Of a stretch of DNA of 64,000 bases, positions 27,949 through 37,982 are shown piece by piece. The stretch covers positions 85,079 to 149,078 of the forward strand of contig DATGIL010000039.1 of assembly GCA_035295745.1 (NCBI GenBank). Direction: 5' to 3'. The stretch comes from JAIQFL01 sp035295745 (lineage in GTDB: Bacteria > Acidobacteriota > Terriglobia > Bryobacterales > Bryobacteraceae). Below the pieces are notes generated by a model. It ran no database searches. It saw only the letters and a list, made by a program, of their open reading frames with translations, and was not told where the DNA came from. A program made the translations under genes and the position numbers. Position 1 is the first letter of the stretch. Every line of letters starts with the position of its first letter.

Positions 27949-29190
27949 ATGCGTCGCCTCGTGCGCCTTGCGCTGTTGCTGTCCCCACTACTCCTGCGTG
28001 CGGTACCCTTGCCGCGCAATTACGCCGTCGAACACTACGAGGTCACCATCACGCCGGACCTGGCGCAAAAGCGCCTCACAGGAGAAGTCACCATCCGCCT
28101 CCACAGCCGGATCGAGCGCCTCGAGGCTCTCGAACTGGATGCCGGGGGTCTTACCGTATCCAGCGTTTCGGACAATCAGGAGCCGCAGTGGTTCGAGCGG
28201 AAGGGCGCCCTGCTGATCGTGATCCTTACCAAGCCGCTGCACTCCGAAGAGCAGCGCACGCTGGTGATCCGCTATCAGGCCGGCCCGGCAAAGGGCCTCG
28301 TCTTTTACCCCGACCAGGTTTATACATCGTTCTTCACCAGCGATTGGATGGTGTGCAACGACCGGCCGGACGAACCCGCCACTCTGCAACTCCACGTATC
28401 AACACCGCAGGCTTGGAAGGTGGCCGCCACCGAGCATCTCGACTCGCCGGCACCGCCATTCCTCTACGCATTTGCCGCCGGAGCATTTCAGGAAGCTACG
28501 TCGGAAGTGAACGGCGTCAAGCTGCGTGTGCTGGGTCCCGCTTCGGTTTTCGATGAGACGTCGGCGGCTCTGCGCTTTATCGCTGCGCGTACCGGTCATC
28601 TCTATCCGGGAGGCGTCTACACGCAGGTCTTCGTTCACGGCACGGTGGAGCAAGAGGCGGTGGGTATGACGTTGCTGCCTGAGCAGTACGCTGCCGGGTT
28701 AGCGGCGCACCCCGACGACCTCTGGCTGCTGGCACACGAGTTAGCTCACCAGTGGTACGGCGTCGGCATCCAATGCAAAGACTGGTCCGACTTCTGGCTG
28801 AACGAGGGATTGGCCACTTTTCTTGCGGACGCCTTTCTGGAGCAGCGTTTTGGAAAGGCGCGCTACGATCGCGAAATCGAACGCTCGCGCGAGATCTACG
28901 AGACGCTCAAATCTGAAGGCAAAGACCGGCCGCTCTCCTTCAGTGATTGGCAGACACCTCAGCAGGCGGGCGGACAGATTCCCTATCACAAGGGCGCGTG
29001 GGTTTTGGCGCAACTGCGTCGCCAGCTCACAGATGAAGTCTTCTGGCGCGGCCTGAGCCGCTATACCAGGGAGTATTGGGGCCAACGTGTCACCAGCGAG
29101 AATTTTATCCAAGCGATGACCTCCGCAGCCGGGAAGAGCGCGGGTGGCAAGAGTCTCGCGAAGTTCTTCGAGCGCTGGGTGCTTTCATGA
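27949..29190 (+). CDS. M1-family metallopeptidase (short form)
   Basis: 413 residues with a signal-like N terminus (RLVRLALLLSPLLLRAVPLP). The N-terminal beta domain leads to the zinc site HELAH-QWYG with the third ligand in WLNEGLATF, the gluzincin HExxH-x18-E pattern. The GAMEN exopeptidase motif of classical M1 aminopeptidases is replaced by GTVEQEAVGM, so substrate binding may differ. The C-terminal helical domain of full-length M1 enzymes (~850 residues) is missing. The stop overlaps the start of the next gene (ATGA). A damaged second copy lies at 30807-30953. Confidence 0.85.
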   Translation: MRRLVRLALLLSPLLLRAVPLPRNYAVEHYEVTITPDLAQKRLTGEVTIRLHSRIERLEALELDAGGLTVSSVSDNQEPQWFERKGALLIVILTKPLHSEEQRTLVIRYQAGPAKGLVFYPDQVYTSFFTSDWMVCNDRPDEPATLQLHVSTPQAWKVAATEHLDSPAPPFLYAFAAGAFQEATSEVNGVKLRVLGPASVFDETSAALRFIAARTGHLYPGGVYTQVFVHGTVEQEAVGMTLLPEQYAAGLAAHPDDLWLLAHELAHQWYGVGIQCKDWSDFWLNEGLATFLADAFLEQRFGKARYDREIERSREIYETLKSEGKDRPLSFSDWQTPQQAGGQIPYHKGAWVLAQLRRQLTDEVFWRGLSRYTREYWGQRVTSENFIQAMTSAAGKSAGGKSLAKFFERWVLS

Positions 29191-30728
29191 GCCGCCAGGG
29201 AACTGTGGAAGGTCGAGTCTTGCGCACCTCCGGCGAGCCCCTGGGCAAAGCTCAGGTAGGCCTCGGACTCGCTCAACCGTTCTCGCCGGTCAAATACGTC
29301 GCGATCACCGGCGCGAATGGCCGCTTTTCGATTCCGAACATTGAGGCGGGACAATATCGCGTCTCTGTTTCGCGCAACGGGTTCGTGAATCTGTCATCGG
29401 ACCCGTTGTGGCATGACGGCGCGACAGTCCTGACAATTGCTGAAGGAAGTACCATCGGGAACATTGAATTTCGGATGGCGCCCCAGTGCGTCATCTCCGG
29501 CCGGTTGATGGACGAAGACGGCGAAGCTCTGCCAGACATTCCCGTCACGTTACTGCGAGAAATGCCGATGGAGCACGAGACTACAAATTGGTGGCCCGGC
29601 GCCGGTCAGGTAGGCACGACGAACGACCTGGGCGAGTTCCGCATCGCCGGACTCCGCCCGGGCAAATACGTTCTGGGCGCGAACTGCATTCCGCACATGG
29701 GCGTTCAGGGGCAGCGACGGCTCGGGCCGGCCGACGCAGCGGCTTGGCCGCCCACTTATTATCCTGGCACCGGTGACTTGAAACTGGCTGAGCCGATAGA
29801 GATCGCCGAGGGACAGGATCTCCGGGGCTTAGAAATGCAACTGCGAAAGGTGCGCGCATTTCGTGTGAGCGGGCGTCTGGAATTGCCGGCTAATGCCGAC
29901 CCACGCGGTTGGTCAGTGCACCTGGGGCCACACCATGCCGGACACGCGCCGTGGATGCCGCCCGCGGACGAGGCTGAAGTGCGTTTCGACTTCGGCGGCG
30001 TTTTGGCGGGACCTTACATGTTGGTGGCGCACTGCCAGGAAGGCAAGCAACGCCGGACCACGCAGATGCCGGTAGAAGTGGCCGATTCCGATGTCGATGG
30101 GTTGGTGGTCACGTTTCCGTCCGGTTCTACGCTGAAAGGGTTCGTGCGGTCTGCAGAGGATCCAGCGCGGTTCGATCCCACAACCGTCCACATCTCGTTG
30201 CGCCCCGAGTCAGCCGGCGTGCTTTTTGGAAATACGACGGCCGAGCCGTCCGGCGAGTTTGCGGTGCACGATCTCTCCCCGGGACGGTATCAAGTCAGCA
30301 TCCACCGCATGTGGGAACACGGATATGTGCAGTCAATTCGGTACGCAGGAGAGGACGTTCGCGGCGGCTTGATCGAGATTCGCCCCGAAGGCGCGTTGGG
30401 ATTGCTGGAAATCGTCATTGCGTTCGATGGCGGCGAGATTGCCGGCGTGCTGCAAGATGCCACCGGTGATCCGCGGCCCAATAGCAACGTGCGTCTGCTG
30501 GAGGATCCACCACGCTTCGACCAGTTCCGGAGCACCCGAACCGATCAGAACGGCCGCTTCTGGTTCCGCGATGTCGCTCCTGCTTCGCACTGGATCTTCG
30601 CCGTCGAGGAGTCGGCGGTCTCGGGGGTTGCGTTAGCCGATCGCTGGGAGCGGCACGAAGGGGCCGCTCAGAGGTTGACGGTACAGGCCGGTGGTCAGCA
30701 TGATGTGATCGTGCGCCTGCCCAAGTAG
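29187..30728 (+). CDS. Carboxypeptidase-regulatory-like domain protein coupled to the M1 peptidase
   Basis: 513 residues from ATG 29187, which overlaps the peptidase stop. It is a chain of beta-sandwich domains of the carboxypeptidase-regulatory/transthyretin type: GTVEGRVLRTSGEPLGKAQV, ANGRFSIPNIEAGQYRVSV, GEFRIAGLRPGKYVL, and again near the end GVLQDATGDPRPNS and QNGRFWFRDVAPASHW. There is no signal peptide of its own. Co-translation with the peptidase suggests they work together, perhaps as domains split from one protein. A paralogue lies at 30950-32487. Confidence 0.8.
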   Translation: MSRQGTVEGRVLRTSGEPLGKAQVGLGLAQPFSPVKYVAITGANGRFSIPNIEAGQYRVSVSRNGFVNLSSDPLWHDGATVLTIAEGSTIGNIEFRMAPQCVISGRLMDEDGEALPDIPVTLLREMPMEHETTNWWPGAGQVGTTNDLGEFRIAGLRPGKYVLGANCIPHMGVQGQRRLGPADAAAWPPTYYPGTGDLKLAEPIEIAEGQDLRGLEMQLRKVRAFRVSGRLELPANADPRGWSVHLGPHHAGHAPWMPPADEAEVRFDFGGVLAGPYMLVAHCQEGKQRRTTQMPVEVADSDVDGLVVTFPSGSTLKGFVRSAEDPARFDPTTVHISLRPESAGVLFGNTTAEPSGEFAVHDLSPGRYQVSIHRMWEHGYVQSIRYAGEDVRGGLIEIRPEGALGLLEIVIAFDGGEIAGVLQDATGDPRPNSNVRLLEDPPRFDQFRSTRTDQNGRFWFRDVAPASHWIFAVEESAVSGVALADRWERHEGAAQRLTVQAGGQHDVIVRLPK

Positions 30729-30806
30729 TCCGCCCCCTCTTTCATGCGGAGCCTTGCGGGTTCGGCCCCATCATACATCTTGCCGCTACACTTAAGATGT
30801 AAATCA

Positions 30807-30953
30807 ATGCATCGTCTGGTGCGCCATATCGTCCGCCTTTGCCGACTACTCCTGCATGCCGCGCCCCTGCCGCGCAACTACGCCTGGGAGCATGCCAGCC
30901 CTGCCGCGGAAAGAGCGTCATCGAATTCCGTTGAGCGTTGGGTGACTTCATGA
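30807..30953 (+). pseudogene. Relic of a second M1 peptidase gene (internal deletion)
   Basis: A 48-codon frame whose start (HRLVRHIVRLCRLLLHAAPLPRN) matches the N terminus of the M1 gene at 27949 and whose end (SNSVERWVTS) matches its last residues (AKFFERWVLS). About 365 codons between are gone, including the zinc site. The last codons still overlap the next start as ATGA, exactly as in the intact copy. Confidence 0.8.
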
Positions 30954-32487
30954 GCGGATACGGAACCGTCGAGGGTCGAGTCCGACGTACCTCGGGCGAA
31001 CCGCTTGCCAAGGCTCAGATAAGACTTGGACTCATCCAAGGGCGCTCTCCAGTTACCTACGCCACGGACACCGGCGCCGACGGCGGTTTTTCCATTCCGG
31101 ACGTCGAGCCCGGGCAATATCGTCTCACCGTCGCGCGTAACGGGTTTGTGAACGCGTCGTCCGACCCGCTATGGTTTGATTCCGCCACCGTCCTGACGAT
31201 TGCCAAGGGAGCGACCGTTGGCAATCTCGATTTGAGAATGGCGCCTCAGTGCGCAATCTCCGGCCGGATGACGGACCAGGACGGCGAAGCTGTGGCAGAC
31301 GTTCCCGTCACCTTGCTGCACCCAATTCCGATAGAGAGCGGGGCCTCAAAGTGGCAGCGCGTGGGTAGTAACCTGAGCTCGACAAACGATCTGGGTGAAT
31401 TTCGCATCGCTGGATTGCGCCCCGGCAAATATGTGATTGAGGCGAACGGTGCGCCTCACCTCGGCATGATCGAGCGAAGCGCACCCGTCGGACACCCGGA
31501 GAGGCTTGGCCACCCAGCTACTATCCGGGCACGAGCGATCTGACACTAGCGCAGCCTATTGAAATTCAAGAAGGTCAAGACCTGCGCGGCTTCGACATGC
31601 AGTTACGCAAGGTTCGCACCTTCCGTGCGAGCGGACGTGTGGAAGTGCCGGGTGGCGTCGACCCGCGCAGTTGGTCCGTGCATCTGGGCCCGAACCCCGC
31701 CAGCGGCCTGCCTTCGTGGATGGTGCCCGCCGACCATGGTGAAGCCGGTTTCGACTTTCGTGGTCTATTGCCGGGGTCCTACGTTCTGAGGGCAACCTGC
31801 GGCAAGGGTCAACAGACCATCTCCACACAGGTGCCGTTGGAAGTCACCGATTCCGACTTCGACGGATTGGTGGTCACGTTTCCGGTGGGCTTTACGTTGG
31901 CGGGGGCAGTACGTTCGGCGGATGATGGAGCCCGGATCGATCCCACAACGGTCCACATCTCGCTTTACACCCAAGCTCCCGGTGCGGCTTACGGAAGAAC
32001 GACCCCCGAAGCGTCGGGCGCGTTTGCGATCCAGGACCTTTCGTCAGGCCGATATCAACTCAACGTCCGCATGCCGGAACACGGATACGTGCAGTCGGTT
32101 CGGTACGCGGGAGAAGTGGTTCGCGATGGCTCGATCGAGATTCGAGCGGAAGGCGCCCTGGGTTTCTTGGAGATTGTCGTCGCGTCTGGGGGCGGTGAGG
32201 TCACGGGTGTGTTGCAGGGCGCCGATGGCGAGCCGCTGTCGAACCACGCTGTTCGGCTGCTCACGGAACCGCCTCGCTTCGACCGCTTCGGGATCACCCA
32301 TACAGACCAGAACGGCCGATTCTGGTTCCGTGATGTCGCACCTGGTTCCCACTGGATCTTCGCTGTAAACGTTGTCGTCCCGGCGATCGAGGTACAGGAG
32401 CGTTGGGAGCGGCACGAAGGGGCTGCTCATGAAGTCACGGTGCATGCCGGCGGCCAATACGACGTGACTCTGCGTCTGCCCAAGTAG
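30950..32487 (+). pseudogene. Second carboxypeptidase-regulatory-like gene, frameshifted
   Basis: Paralogue of 29187-30728 over its whole length. The first frame runs 30950-31543 (GTVEGRVRRTSGEPLAKAQI ... GEFRIAGLRPGKYVIEANG) and then drifts into nonsense. Homologous sequence resumes in the next frame with PSYYPGTSDLTLAQPIEI near 31510 and continues to the stop at 32487 (HAGGQYDVTLRLPK). One indel near 31490-31505 explains it. The second part has an internal ATG at 31597 but no ribosome site. Confidence 0.82.
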
Positions 32488-32493
32488 GCTGCG

Positions 32494-34905
32494 CTACTCT
32501 TTCAATTCCACGATGGTGGCGCCGGCTCCGCCTTCCTGTTGCGGCGCCGGGTAAAACTTTGCCACATGCGGGTGCCGCGCCAGAAGATCCGCAACCACTT
32601 TCTTCAACACTCCCATGCCATGCCCGTGGACGATTCGAACGCGGCTCGCCGTCGCCATCACGGCGCGATCGAGGAACTCGTCGATGGCATCACGAGCCTC
32701 CTCGCCGCGCTGGCCGATTACATTGATCTCCTGGTGCACCGGCGCCAGTTCCGGCGCGGGCCGGAAGCTCACGCCCTTCGGTAACTTCCCTGGTGTCGCG
32801 GTCCCGCCCGGCTCTGGCAGCACTTCGATCACGTCGTCAATCGAGACTTGCATCTTCATGAAGCCGGCTTCAACCTCGATGCGATCGGCGCCGATCTTGC
32901 GCCGTACCCTGGCCGGGTCGCGCACATCTTTGAGTCGGACGCGTACACCTTCTTCGATACGCAGCGGCTGGATGCGATCCTGCCGCGAGTCGTCCTGCGT
33001 GGAAAGGACGGTGGACTGGAAATCCTCACGCAACTCGCGCTTGGCCTTGGAGACCCGGCGTTGTGCGTCCTGCTCGGACTTGCGGCGGTCGGCGCCTTGC
33101 GCGATCTTGCCCAGCGCCTCTTGCGATTGCTCCTCAAAGCGAGCCAGCGCCAGATCGGTGCGGCGTTCCAGTTCTTTGAGCTTGGCGGTCTCGCGTTTCT
33201 CCCACTCGCGTGCGATCTCTTTTTCGCGCTGTTCGAGTTGCGCCAGTTTGAGGCGCAGGCTTTCTTCCAGCGCGCGGGTGTCCTCGATGCGGCGGTGAAG
33301 CTCGCTCAGGAATCTTGTGACATCCCGCTCGCGGTCGCTCATCGAAAGGCGCGCCCGCCGCATGATGTCCTCGGGAATGCCGAGGCGCGTGGCAATCTCC
33401 AGGCCGGCGGATTTGCCGGGAAGTCCCAAACGCAGTTGATAGGTCGGCTCCAGGGTCTCTTCGTCGAAGCCCATCGATCCATTCACCACGCCCTCAGTCG
33501 ATGCGCCGTAGATCTTGAGCGCCATCAAATGCGTGGAGACCAGCGTGACCGCGCCCGCGGATCGGAAGTGCTCGACGAAAGCGACACCGAGTGCCCCGCC
33601 CTCCTCCGGATCGGTCGCTGCGCCCAACTCGTCGAGCAGCACCAGGGACGCCGGCGTCACATCGAGCGCCATCTCACGGATGTTGGAGACGTGCGCCGAG
33701 AAGGTGCTGAGATTCTGCTGAATCGACTGGTAGTCGCCGATATCCGCGAGAACCTGTTCGAAGATGGGGAACTCCGCTTCGGCAGCGGGCACTGGAATCG
33801 CCGACTGAGCCATCAAGGTCAACAGTCCCGCAGTCTTCAGCGTCACGGTCTTGCCACCCGTATTTGGTCCACTAATCAGCAAGGTGCGCTGCTGCGTGGT
33901 GAGTTCCATGCTGATCGGCACGGCTGACTTGCGTTGGCGCTTCAGGACATCCTCCAACAGAGGATGGCGGGCATCCCGCAACAGGAACTTCTCTCCAAAA
34001 CGCGGAATCACGCAATCGAACTCGGTGGCGAAGCGCGCTTTGGCGAAGATCAGTTCCAACTCTGCCATGGTGATGAGCGTCTGCCGGATTGAGTCGCCGT
34101 ACCCACGCAGACGGGCCGTCATCTCGACCAGGATTCGATGCACCTCGCGCGCCTCTTCTTCCGTGAGCCGCACGAGATCGTTGTTGAGGTCGATGGTCTC
34201 GAGCGGCTCTACAAATAAGGTATGGCCGCTGGAACTGGTGCCGTGGATGACGCCATCCAGCTTGCGACGCTGGCCGGACATCACCGGGACCACGAAGCGC
34301 TCGTTGCGGATGGTGACGAACTCCTCCTGCAGGATGCCATCCTCCCGATGCGCGCGCAGAAAACGTTCCAGCGATTCTTGAATCGCCTTCTTCTGCCTCT
34401 CGATGTCGCGGCGCACCCGCCCGAGAGCCACGCTGGCATGGTCAGAAATGCTGCCATCGGGTAGAATCTTCCCATCCAGATCCTTGATCAAGCCGCGGAA
34501 ATCACCGATCGTGAGGGCGCGCCGCCCCAAGCGGGGAAAGCGCTCCGAGACTGCGGTGAGCAGGGATTTGGCATCCGCCGAGCGATCGAGCAGCGCCAGC
34601 ACGCCCGAGATCTCCTTGGGCTCCAGGCTTGCGCCTTCGATGCGGAGCTTATGGACGACCGCCTCATTGTCCGGCAGCCCACCGAAATCGATTCGGATGG
34701 CGGCTCCTCGCCCAGTTTGCGGGCGAGCGGCCAGTCGGAGGTACTCGATGGCTTCACCTGCCTCAGCCAGGTCTTCCTTGAGGCGGGCGAGATCGGCATG
34801 CGGTTCGACTTTCTCCAGTTCGCGCTTACCCGCCGGGCTGGAGACGTAGCGCGCCAGAAGTTGGCGCAAGGATTCGAATTCAAGAACTTCAGCGCTGGTT
34901 TTCAC
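32494..34905 (-). CDS. mutS2: MutS2 (DNA-binding ATPase with Smr domain)
   Basis: 803 residues from GTG 34905 (VKTSAEVLEFESLRQLLARY), the family's usual N terminus; the frame extends further upstream but without family-like sequence. MutS core with Walker A ISGPNTGGKT, Walker B LVLLDELGAATDPEEG, a long coiled coil (residues ~500-640) and a C-terminal Smr domain (NVIGQRGEEARDAIDEFLD, IVHGHGMGVLKK). MutS2 has been shown to limit homologous recombination and in Bacillus to act on collided ribosomes. It converges with the regulatory-domain gene and is divergent from nrdJ. Confidence 0.96.
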   Translation of the reverse strand: MKTSAEVLEFESLRQLLARYVSSPAGKRELEKVEPHADLARLKEDLAEAGEAIEYLRLAARPQTGRGAAIRIDFGGLPDNEAVVHKLRIEGASLEPKEISGVLALLDRSADAKSLLTAVSERFPRLGRRALTIGDFRGLIKDLDGKILPDGSISDHASVALGRVRRDIERQKKAIQESLERFLRAHREDGILQEEFVTIRNERFVVPVMSGQRRKLDGVIHGTSSSGHTLFVEPLETIDLNNDLVRLTEEEAREVHRILVEMTARLRGYGDSIRQTLITMAELELIFAKARFATEFDCVIPRFGEKFLLRDARHPLLEDVLKRQRKSAVPISMELTTQQRTLLISGPNTGGKTVTLKTAGLLTLMAQSAIPVPAAEAEFPIFEQVLADIGDYQSIQQNLSTFSAHVSNIREMALDVTPASLVLLDELGAATDPEEGGALGVAFVEHFRSAGAVTLVSTHLMALKIYGASTEGVVNGSMGFDEETLEPTYQLRLGLPGKSAGLEIATRLGIPEDIMRRARLSMSDRERDVTRFLSELHRRIEDTRALEESLRLKLAQLEQREKEIAREWEKRETAKLKELERRTDLALARFEEQSQEALGKIAQGADRRKSEQDAQRRVSKAKRELREDFQSTVLSTQDDSRQDRIQPLRIEEGVRVRLKDVRDPARVRRKIGADRIEVEAGFMKMQVSIDDVIEVLPEPGGTATPGKLPKGVSFRPAPELAPVHQEINVIGQRGEEARDAIDEFLDRAVMATASRVRIVHGHGMGVLKKVVADLLARHPHVAKFYPAPQQEGGAGATIVELKE

Positions 34906-35026
34906 AGGAGGGAATCTGGGAGCAATTTGCCGAAACGAACCTCCTTTAAGTCTAACATTTGCTTGGGCCGAGCTACTGAGCGGTCTGTGACAGTGCGGTT
35001 TCGAACCAGGTGTCTGTATCTCTAAC

Positions 35027-35072
35027 ACACTTCATATAGATATAGTTCTTGACGCGCCCCTATATATTGGGG
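35027..35072 (+). promoter_or_regulatory. Tandem NrdR boxes over the nrdJ promoter
   Basis: Box 2, CCCCTATATATTGGGG (35057-35072), fits the NrdR consensus acaCwAtATaTwGtgt at its whole C-to-G core. A weaker box 1, ACACTTCATATAGATA (35027-35042), lies 30 bp upstream centre to centre, about three helical turns, as NrdR pairs usually do. Box 2 covers the spacer of a candidate promoter (TTGACG 35049-35054, CATCAT 35073-35078), so binding would repress nrdJ. The rest of the 34906-35126 gap shows no cobalamin riboswitch. Confidence 0.75.
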
Positions 35073-35126
35073 CATCATTACGAAGGTAAATCCCACAAGG
35101 TAACGGATCCCGATGGAGGGTTGGTA

Positions 35127-37949
35127 ATGGGCCACTTGGGTGCAAAGGTTGATTTGTTGGAAGCGACCACCAATAAGACGACGACGGGAGTGTCGTTCTC
35201 ACGGTATTTTACTTCCCGGCTGGAAGCCGGTAAGACGCCGTACGACGAGATCGTCTGGGAGACGCGAACGGCCTCAATCGGCAATGATAAAGGCTCGGTC
35301 ATCTTTGAGCAGCGCGACGTCGAGGTGCCGGTAGACTGGTCACAGACGGCCACCAACATCGTAGCGAGCAAGTATTTCTACGGAAAGCTCGGTTCGCCGG
35401 AGCGCGAAACCAGCGTAGCGCAACTAGTGCAGCGCGTGGTGGATACGATCGCCGATTGGGGAAAGAAGGACAAGTACTTCCGCACCGACCAGGACGCCGA
35501 GAACTTCCGCTTCGAACTGGCGCACCTGATGCTCACCCAAAAGGCCTGCTTCAACTCTCCGGTTTGGTTCAACGTGGGGGTGAAGGAGACCCGCGGCTAC
35601 GGCTGGGTCTACGACGACAAAGTTCAGCAGGTGATCAAGCTGGAGTCGGGCGTGCTTCGTCCGCAATGCTCGGCGTGCTTCATCGTCTCGGTAAAGGATT
35701 CGCTGGAGTCGATCCTGGATCTGGCGAAGACCGAGGGCATGCTGTTCAAGTGGGGTTCGGGCACGGGCACCAATCTCTCGGCGATTCGTGAAGAAGACGC
35801 CGTGCTCTCCGGCGGCGGGCGCGCCTCCGGACCGCTCTCCTTTATGAAGGGGTTCGATGCGTTCGCGGGCGTGATCAAGTCTGGCGGCAAGACGCGGCGC
35901 GCGGCCAAGATGGTGATCCTGAACACCGATCACCCGGATGTCGAGAAGTTCATCTGGTGCAAGGCGAAAGAGGAGAAGAAAGCTTACACGCTGGTGGAGG
36001 CAGGCTACGACTCGTCATTAGACGGCGAAGCCTACGGATCGATCTTCTTCCAGAACGCCAACAACTCCGTGCGCGCGAGCGACGACTTCATGGAAGCGGC
36101 GGTTCAGGACGGCGACTGGTGGACCAAGTCTGTATCGACCGGCCAGCCGGTGAAGCGCTTCAAGGCGCGCGAGATTCTGCGCGAGATCGCGGATGCCACC
36201 CACCAGTGCGGCGATCCGGGTATGCAGTTCGACACCACGGTGAATCGCTGGCATCCGTGCAAGAATACGGCGCGGATCAATGCTTCGAATCCCTGCTCCG
36301 AGTACATGTTCCTGGATGATTCGGCCTGCAACCTTTCGTCGCTGAATCTCCTGAAGTTTGTTGGCCCCGATGGGCAGTTCGATGTGGAGGCATTCCGCCA
36401 CGCCGTGGACACGATGATCATGGCGCAGGAGATCATCGTCGACAATGCCAGTTATCCCACCCAGAAGATCTGCGAGAACTCGCACAACTTCCGGCCGCTG
36501 GGTTTGGGCTTCGCGAACCTGGGCGCGCTGCTGATGTCCATGGGCATTCCCTACGATAGCGACCAGGGACGCGATTTCGCGGGCGCCATCACGGCAGTGA
36601 TGTGCGGCCAGGCCTATCTGACGAGTTCGCGCATCGCCGAGTCTACCGGTCCTTTCGCCGGTTACCAGCAGAACGAGCAGCCGTTCCTCGAAGTGATCCG
36701 GATGCATCGCGATTCCGTTAACCGGATCAACCGGCATCATATTCCGAGCGCGCTAGCGAACGGCGCACAGCAATGCTGGGACGACGCTTACGATTCGGGA
36801 CGGCGGCACGGATACCGCAATGCGCAGGTGACGGTGATCGCTCCCACGGGCACCATCGGCTTCATGATGGATTGCGACACCACCGGGATCGAGCCTGACC
36901 TGGCGCTGATCAAGTACAAGAAACTGGTGGGCGGCGGCGTCATCAAGATCGTCAACAACACCGTGCCCGCGGCGCTCATCAAGCTCGGATACTCGTCGAA
37001 TCAGGCGGAGGCGATCGTCACGCATATCGACTCGACTGGAACGATTGAAGGCGCTCCCCACCTCAAGCCCGAGCACCTGGCGGTCTTCGACTGCAGCTTC
37101 CGTCCGCAGAACGGCACGCGTTCGATTCACTACATGGGACACGTGCGGATGATGGCTGCCGTGCAGCCCTTCATCTCCGGAGCGATTTCGAAGACCATCA
37201 ACATGCCGGAAGAGTCCAATGTAGACGAGATCATGAACGCCTACACCGAGAGTTGGAAGCTCGGTTTGAAGGCCGTCGCGATCTACCGGGACAATTCGAA
37301 GAAGGTGCAGCCGTTGAGTTCGGGCTCGGGTAAGGGCGAAAAGAAGGCATCCGCTGGTACACCGGCACCGTCGGGCGCCAGCGTACCCGTGACCGTGGAG
37401 AAGGTGGTGTACCGGCCGGTGCGCCGCAAGCTCCCGGACGAGCGGCGGTCCATCACGCATAAGTTCTCGATTGGCGGCCATGAGGGCTACATCACGGTCG
37501 GCATGTACGACGACGGCTCGCCGGGCGAAATCTTCATCACGATGGCGAAGGAAGGCTCCACGATCTCCGGTTTGATGGACGCTTTCGCGACGGCCGTGAG
37601 CTTCAACTTGCAGTATGGCGTGCCGATGAAGTTCCTGGTGGATAAGTTCGCGCACGTGCGATTCGAGCCGAGCGGCTGGACTGGGAATCAGCAGATTCCC
37701 TACGCCAAGTCGATCATGGACTACATTTTCCGATGGCTCGGCGCGAAGTTCCTGGGGCCCGAGTATGCGGTGACGGAGGCCGGCGAGACCAGCATCCTGC
37801 GACCGACCGAAACGGATCCACAGCAGGAACTGCCCTTTGCGCCTTCCGTGGCGGATGCACCGCTCTGCGCCGAATGCGGCTCGATCATGACGCGCAATGG
37901 AAGCTGCTACAAATGCGGAAATTGCGGCGGGACCAGCGGCTGCAGCTAA
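35127..37949 (+). CDS. nrdJ: Adenosylcobalamin-dependent (class II) ribonucleotide reductase
   Basis: 940 residues. The start ATG 35127 has GGAGG seven bases upstream. It reduces ribonucleotides to deoxyribonucleotides using a B12-derived radical. Visible landmarks: CFNSPVWFNVG near the start, the active-site cysteine in LRPQCSACFI, NASNPCSEYMFLDDSACNLSSLNL, the loop IAPTGTIGFMMDCDTTGIEPDLA, and a Cys-rich C terminus (CAECGS...CYKCGNCGGTSGCS) of the type that feeds reducing equivalents or binds zinc. Full length, no defects. Regulated by the NrdR boxes and closed by a strong terminator. Confidence 0.96.
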   Translation: MGHLGAKVDLLEATTNKTTTGVSFSRYFTSRLEAGKTPYDEIVWETRTASIGNDKGSVIFEQRDVEVPVDWSQTATNIVASKYFYGKLGSPERETSVAQLVQRVVDTIADWGKKDKYFRTDQDAENFRFELAHLMLTQKACFNSPVWFNVGVKETRGYGWVYDDKVQQVIKLESGVLRPQCSACFIVSVKDSLESILDLAKTEGMLFKWGSGTGTNLSAIREEDAVLSGGGRASGPLSFMKGFDAFAGVIKSGGKTRRAAKMVILNTDHPDVEKFIWCKAKEEKKAYTLVEAGYDSSLDGEAYGSIFFQNANNSVRASDDFMEAAVQDGDWWTKSVSTGQPVKRFKAREILREIADATHQCGDPGMQFDTTVNRWHPCKNTARINASNPCSEYMFLDDSACNLSSLNLLKFVGPDGQFDVEAFRHAVDTMIMAQEIIVDNASYPTQKICENSHNFRPLGLGFANLGALLMSMGIPYDSDQGRDFAGAITAVMCGQAYLTSSRIAESTGPFAGYQQNEQPFLEVIRMHRDSVNRINRHHIPSALANGAQQCWDDAYDSGRRHGYRNAQVTVIAPTGTIGFMMDCDTTGIEPDLALIKYKKLVGGGVIKIVNNTVPAALIKLGYSSNQAEAIVTHIDSTGTIEGAPHLKPEHLAVFDCSFRPQNGTRSIHYMGHVRMMAAVQPFISGAISKTINMPEESNVDEIMNAYTESWKLGLKAVAIYRDNSKKVQPLSSGSGKGEKKASAGTPAPSGASVPVTVEKVVYRPVRRKLPDERRSITHKFSIGGHEGYITVGMYDDGSPGEIFITMAKEGSTISGLMDAFATAVSFNLQYGVPMKFLVDKFAHVRFEPSGWTGNQQIPYAKSIMDYIFRWLGAKFLGPEYAVTEAGETSILRPTETDPQQELPFAPSVADAPLCAECGSIMTRNGSCYKCGNCGGTSGCS

Positions 37950-37982
37950 CAATTTTCGTTTCTCCGATGGGAGTAAATCGCA

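Noticed and set aside
34906..35126. Cobalamin riboswitch before nrdJ
   Set aside because: Looked for because the enzyme uses B12; the conserved B12-box type sequence is not present and the region is explained by NrdR boxes.
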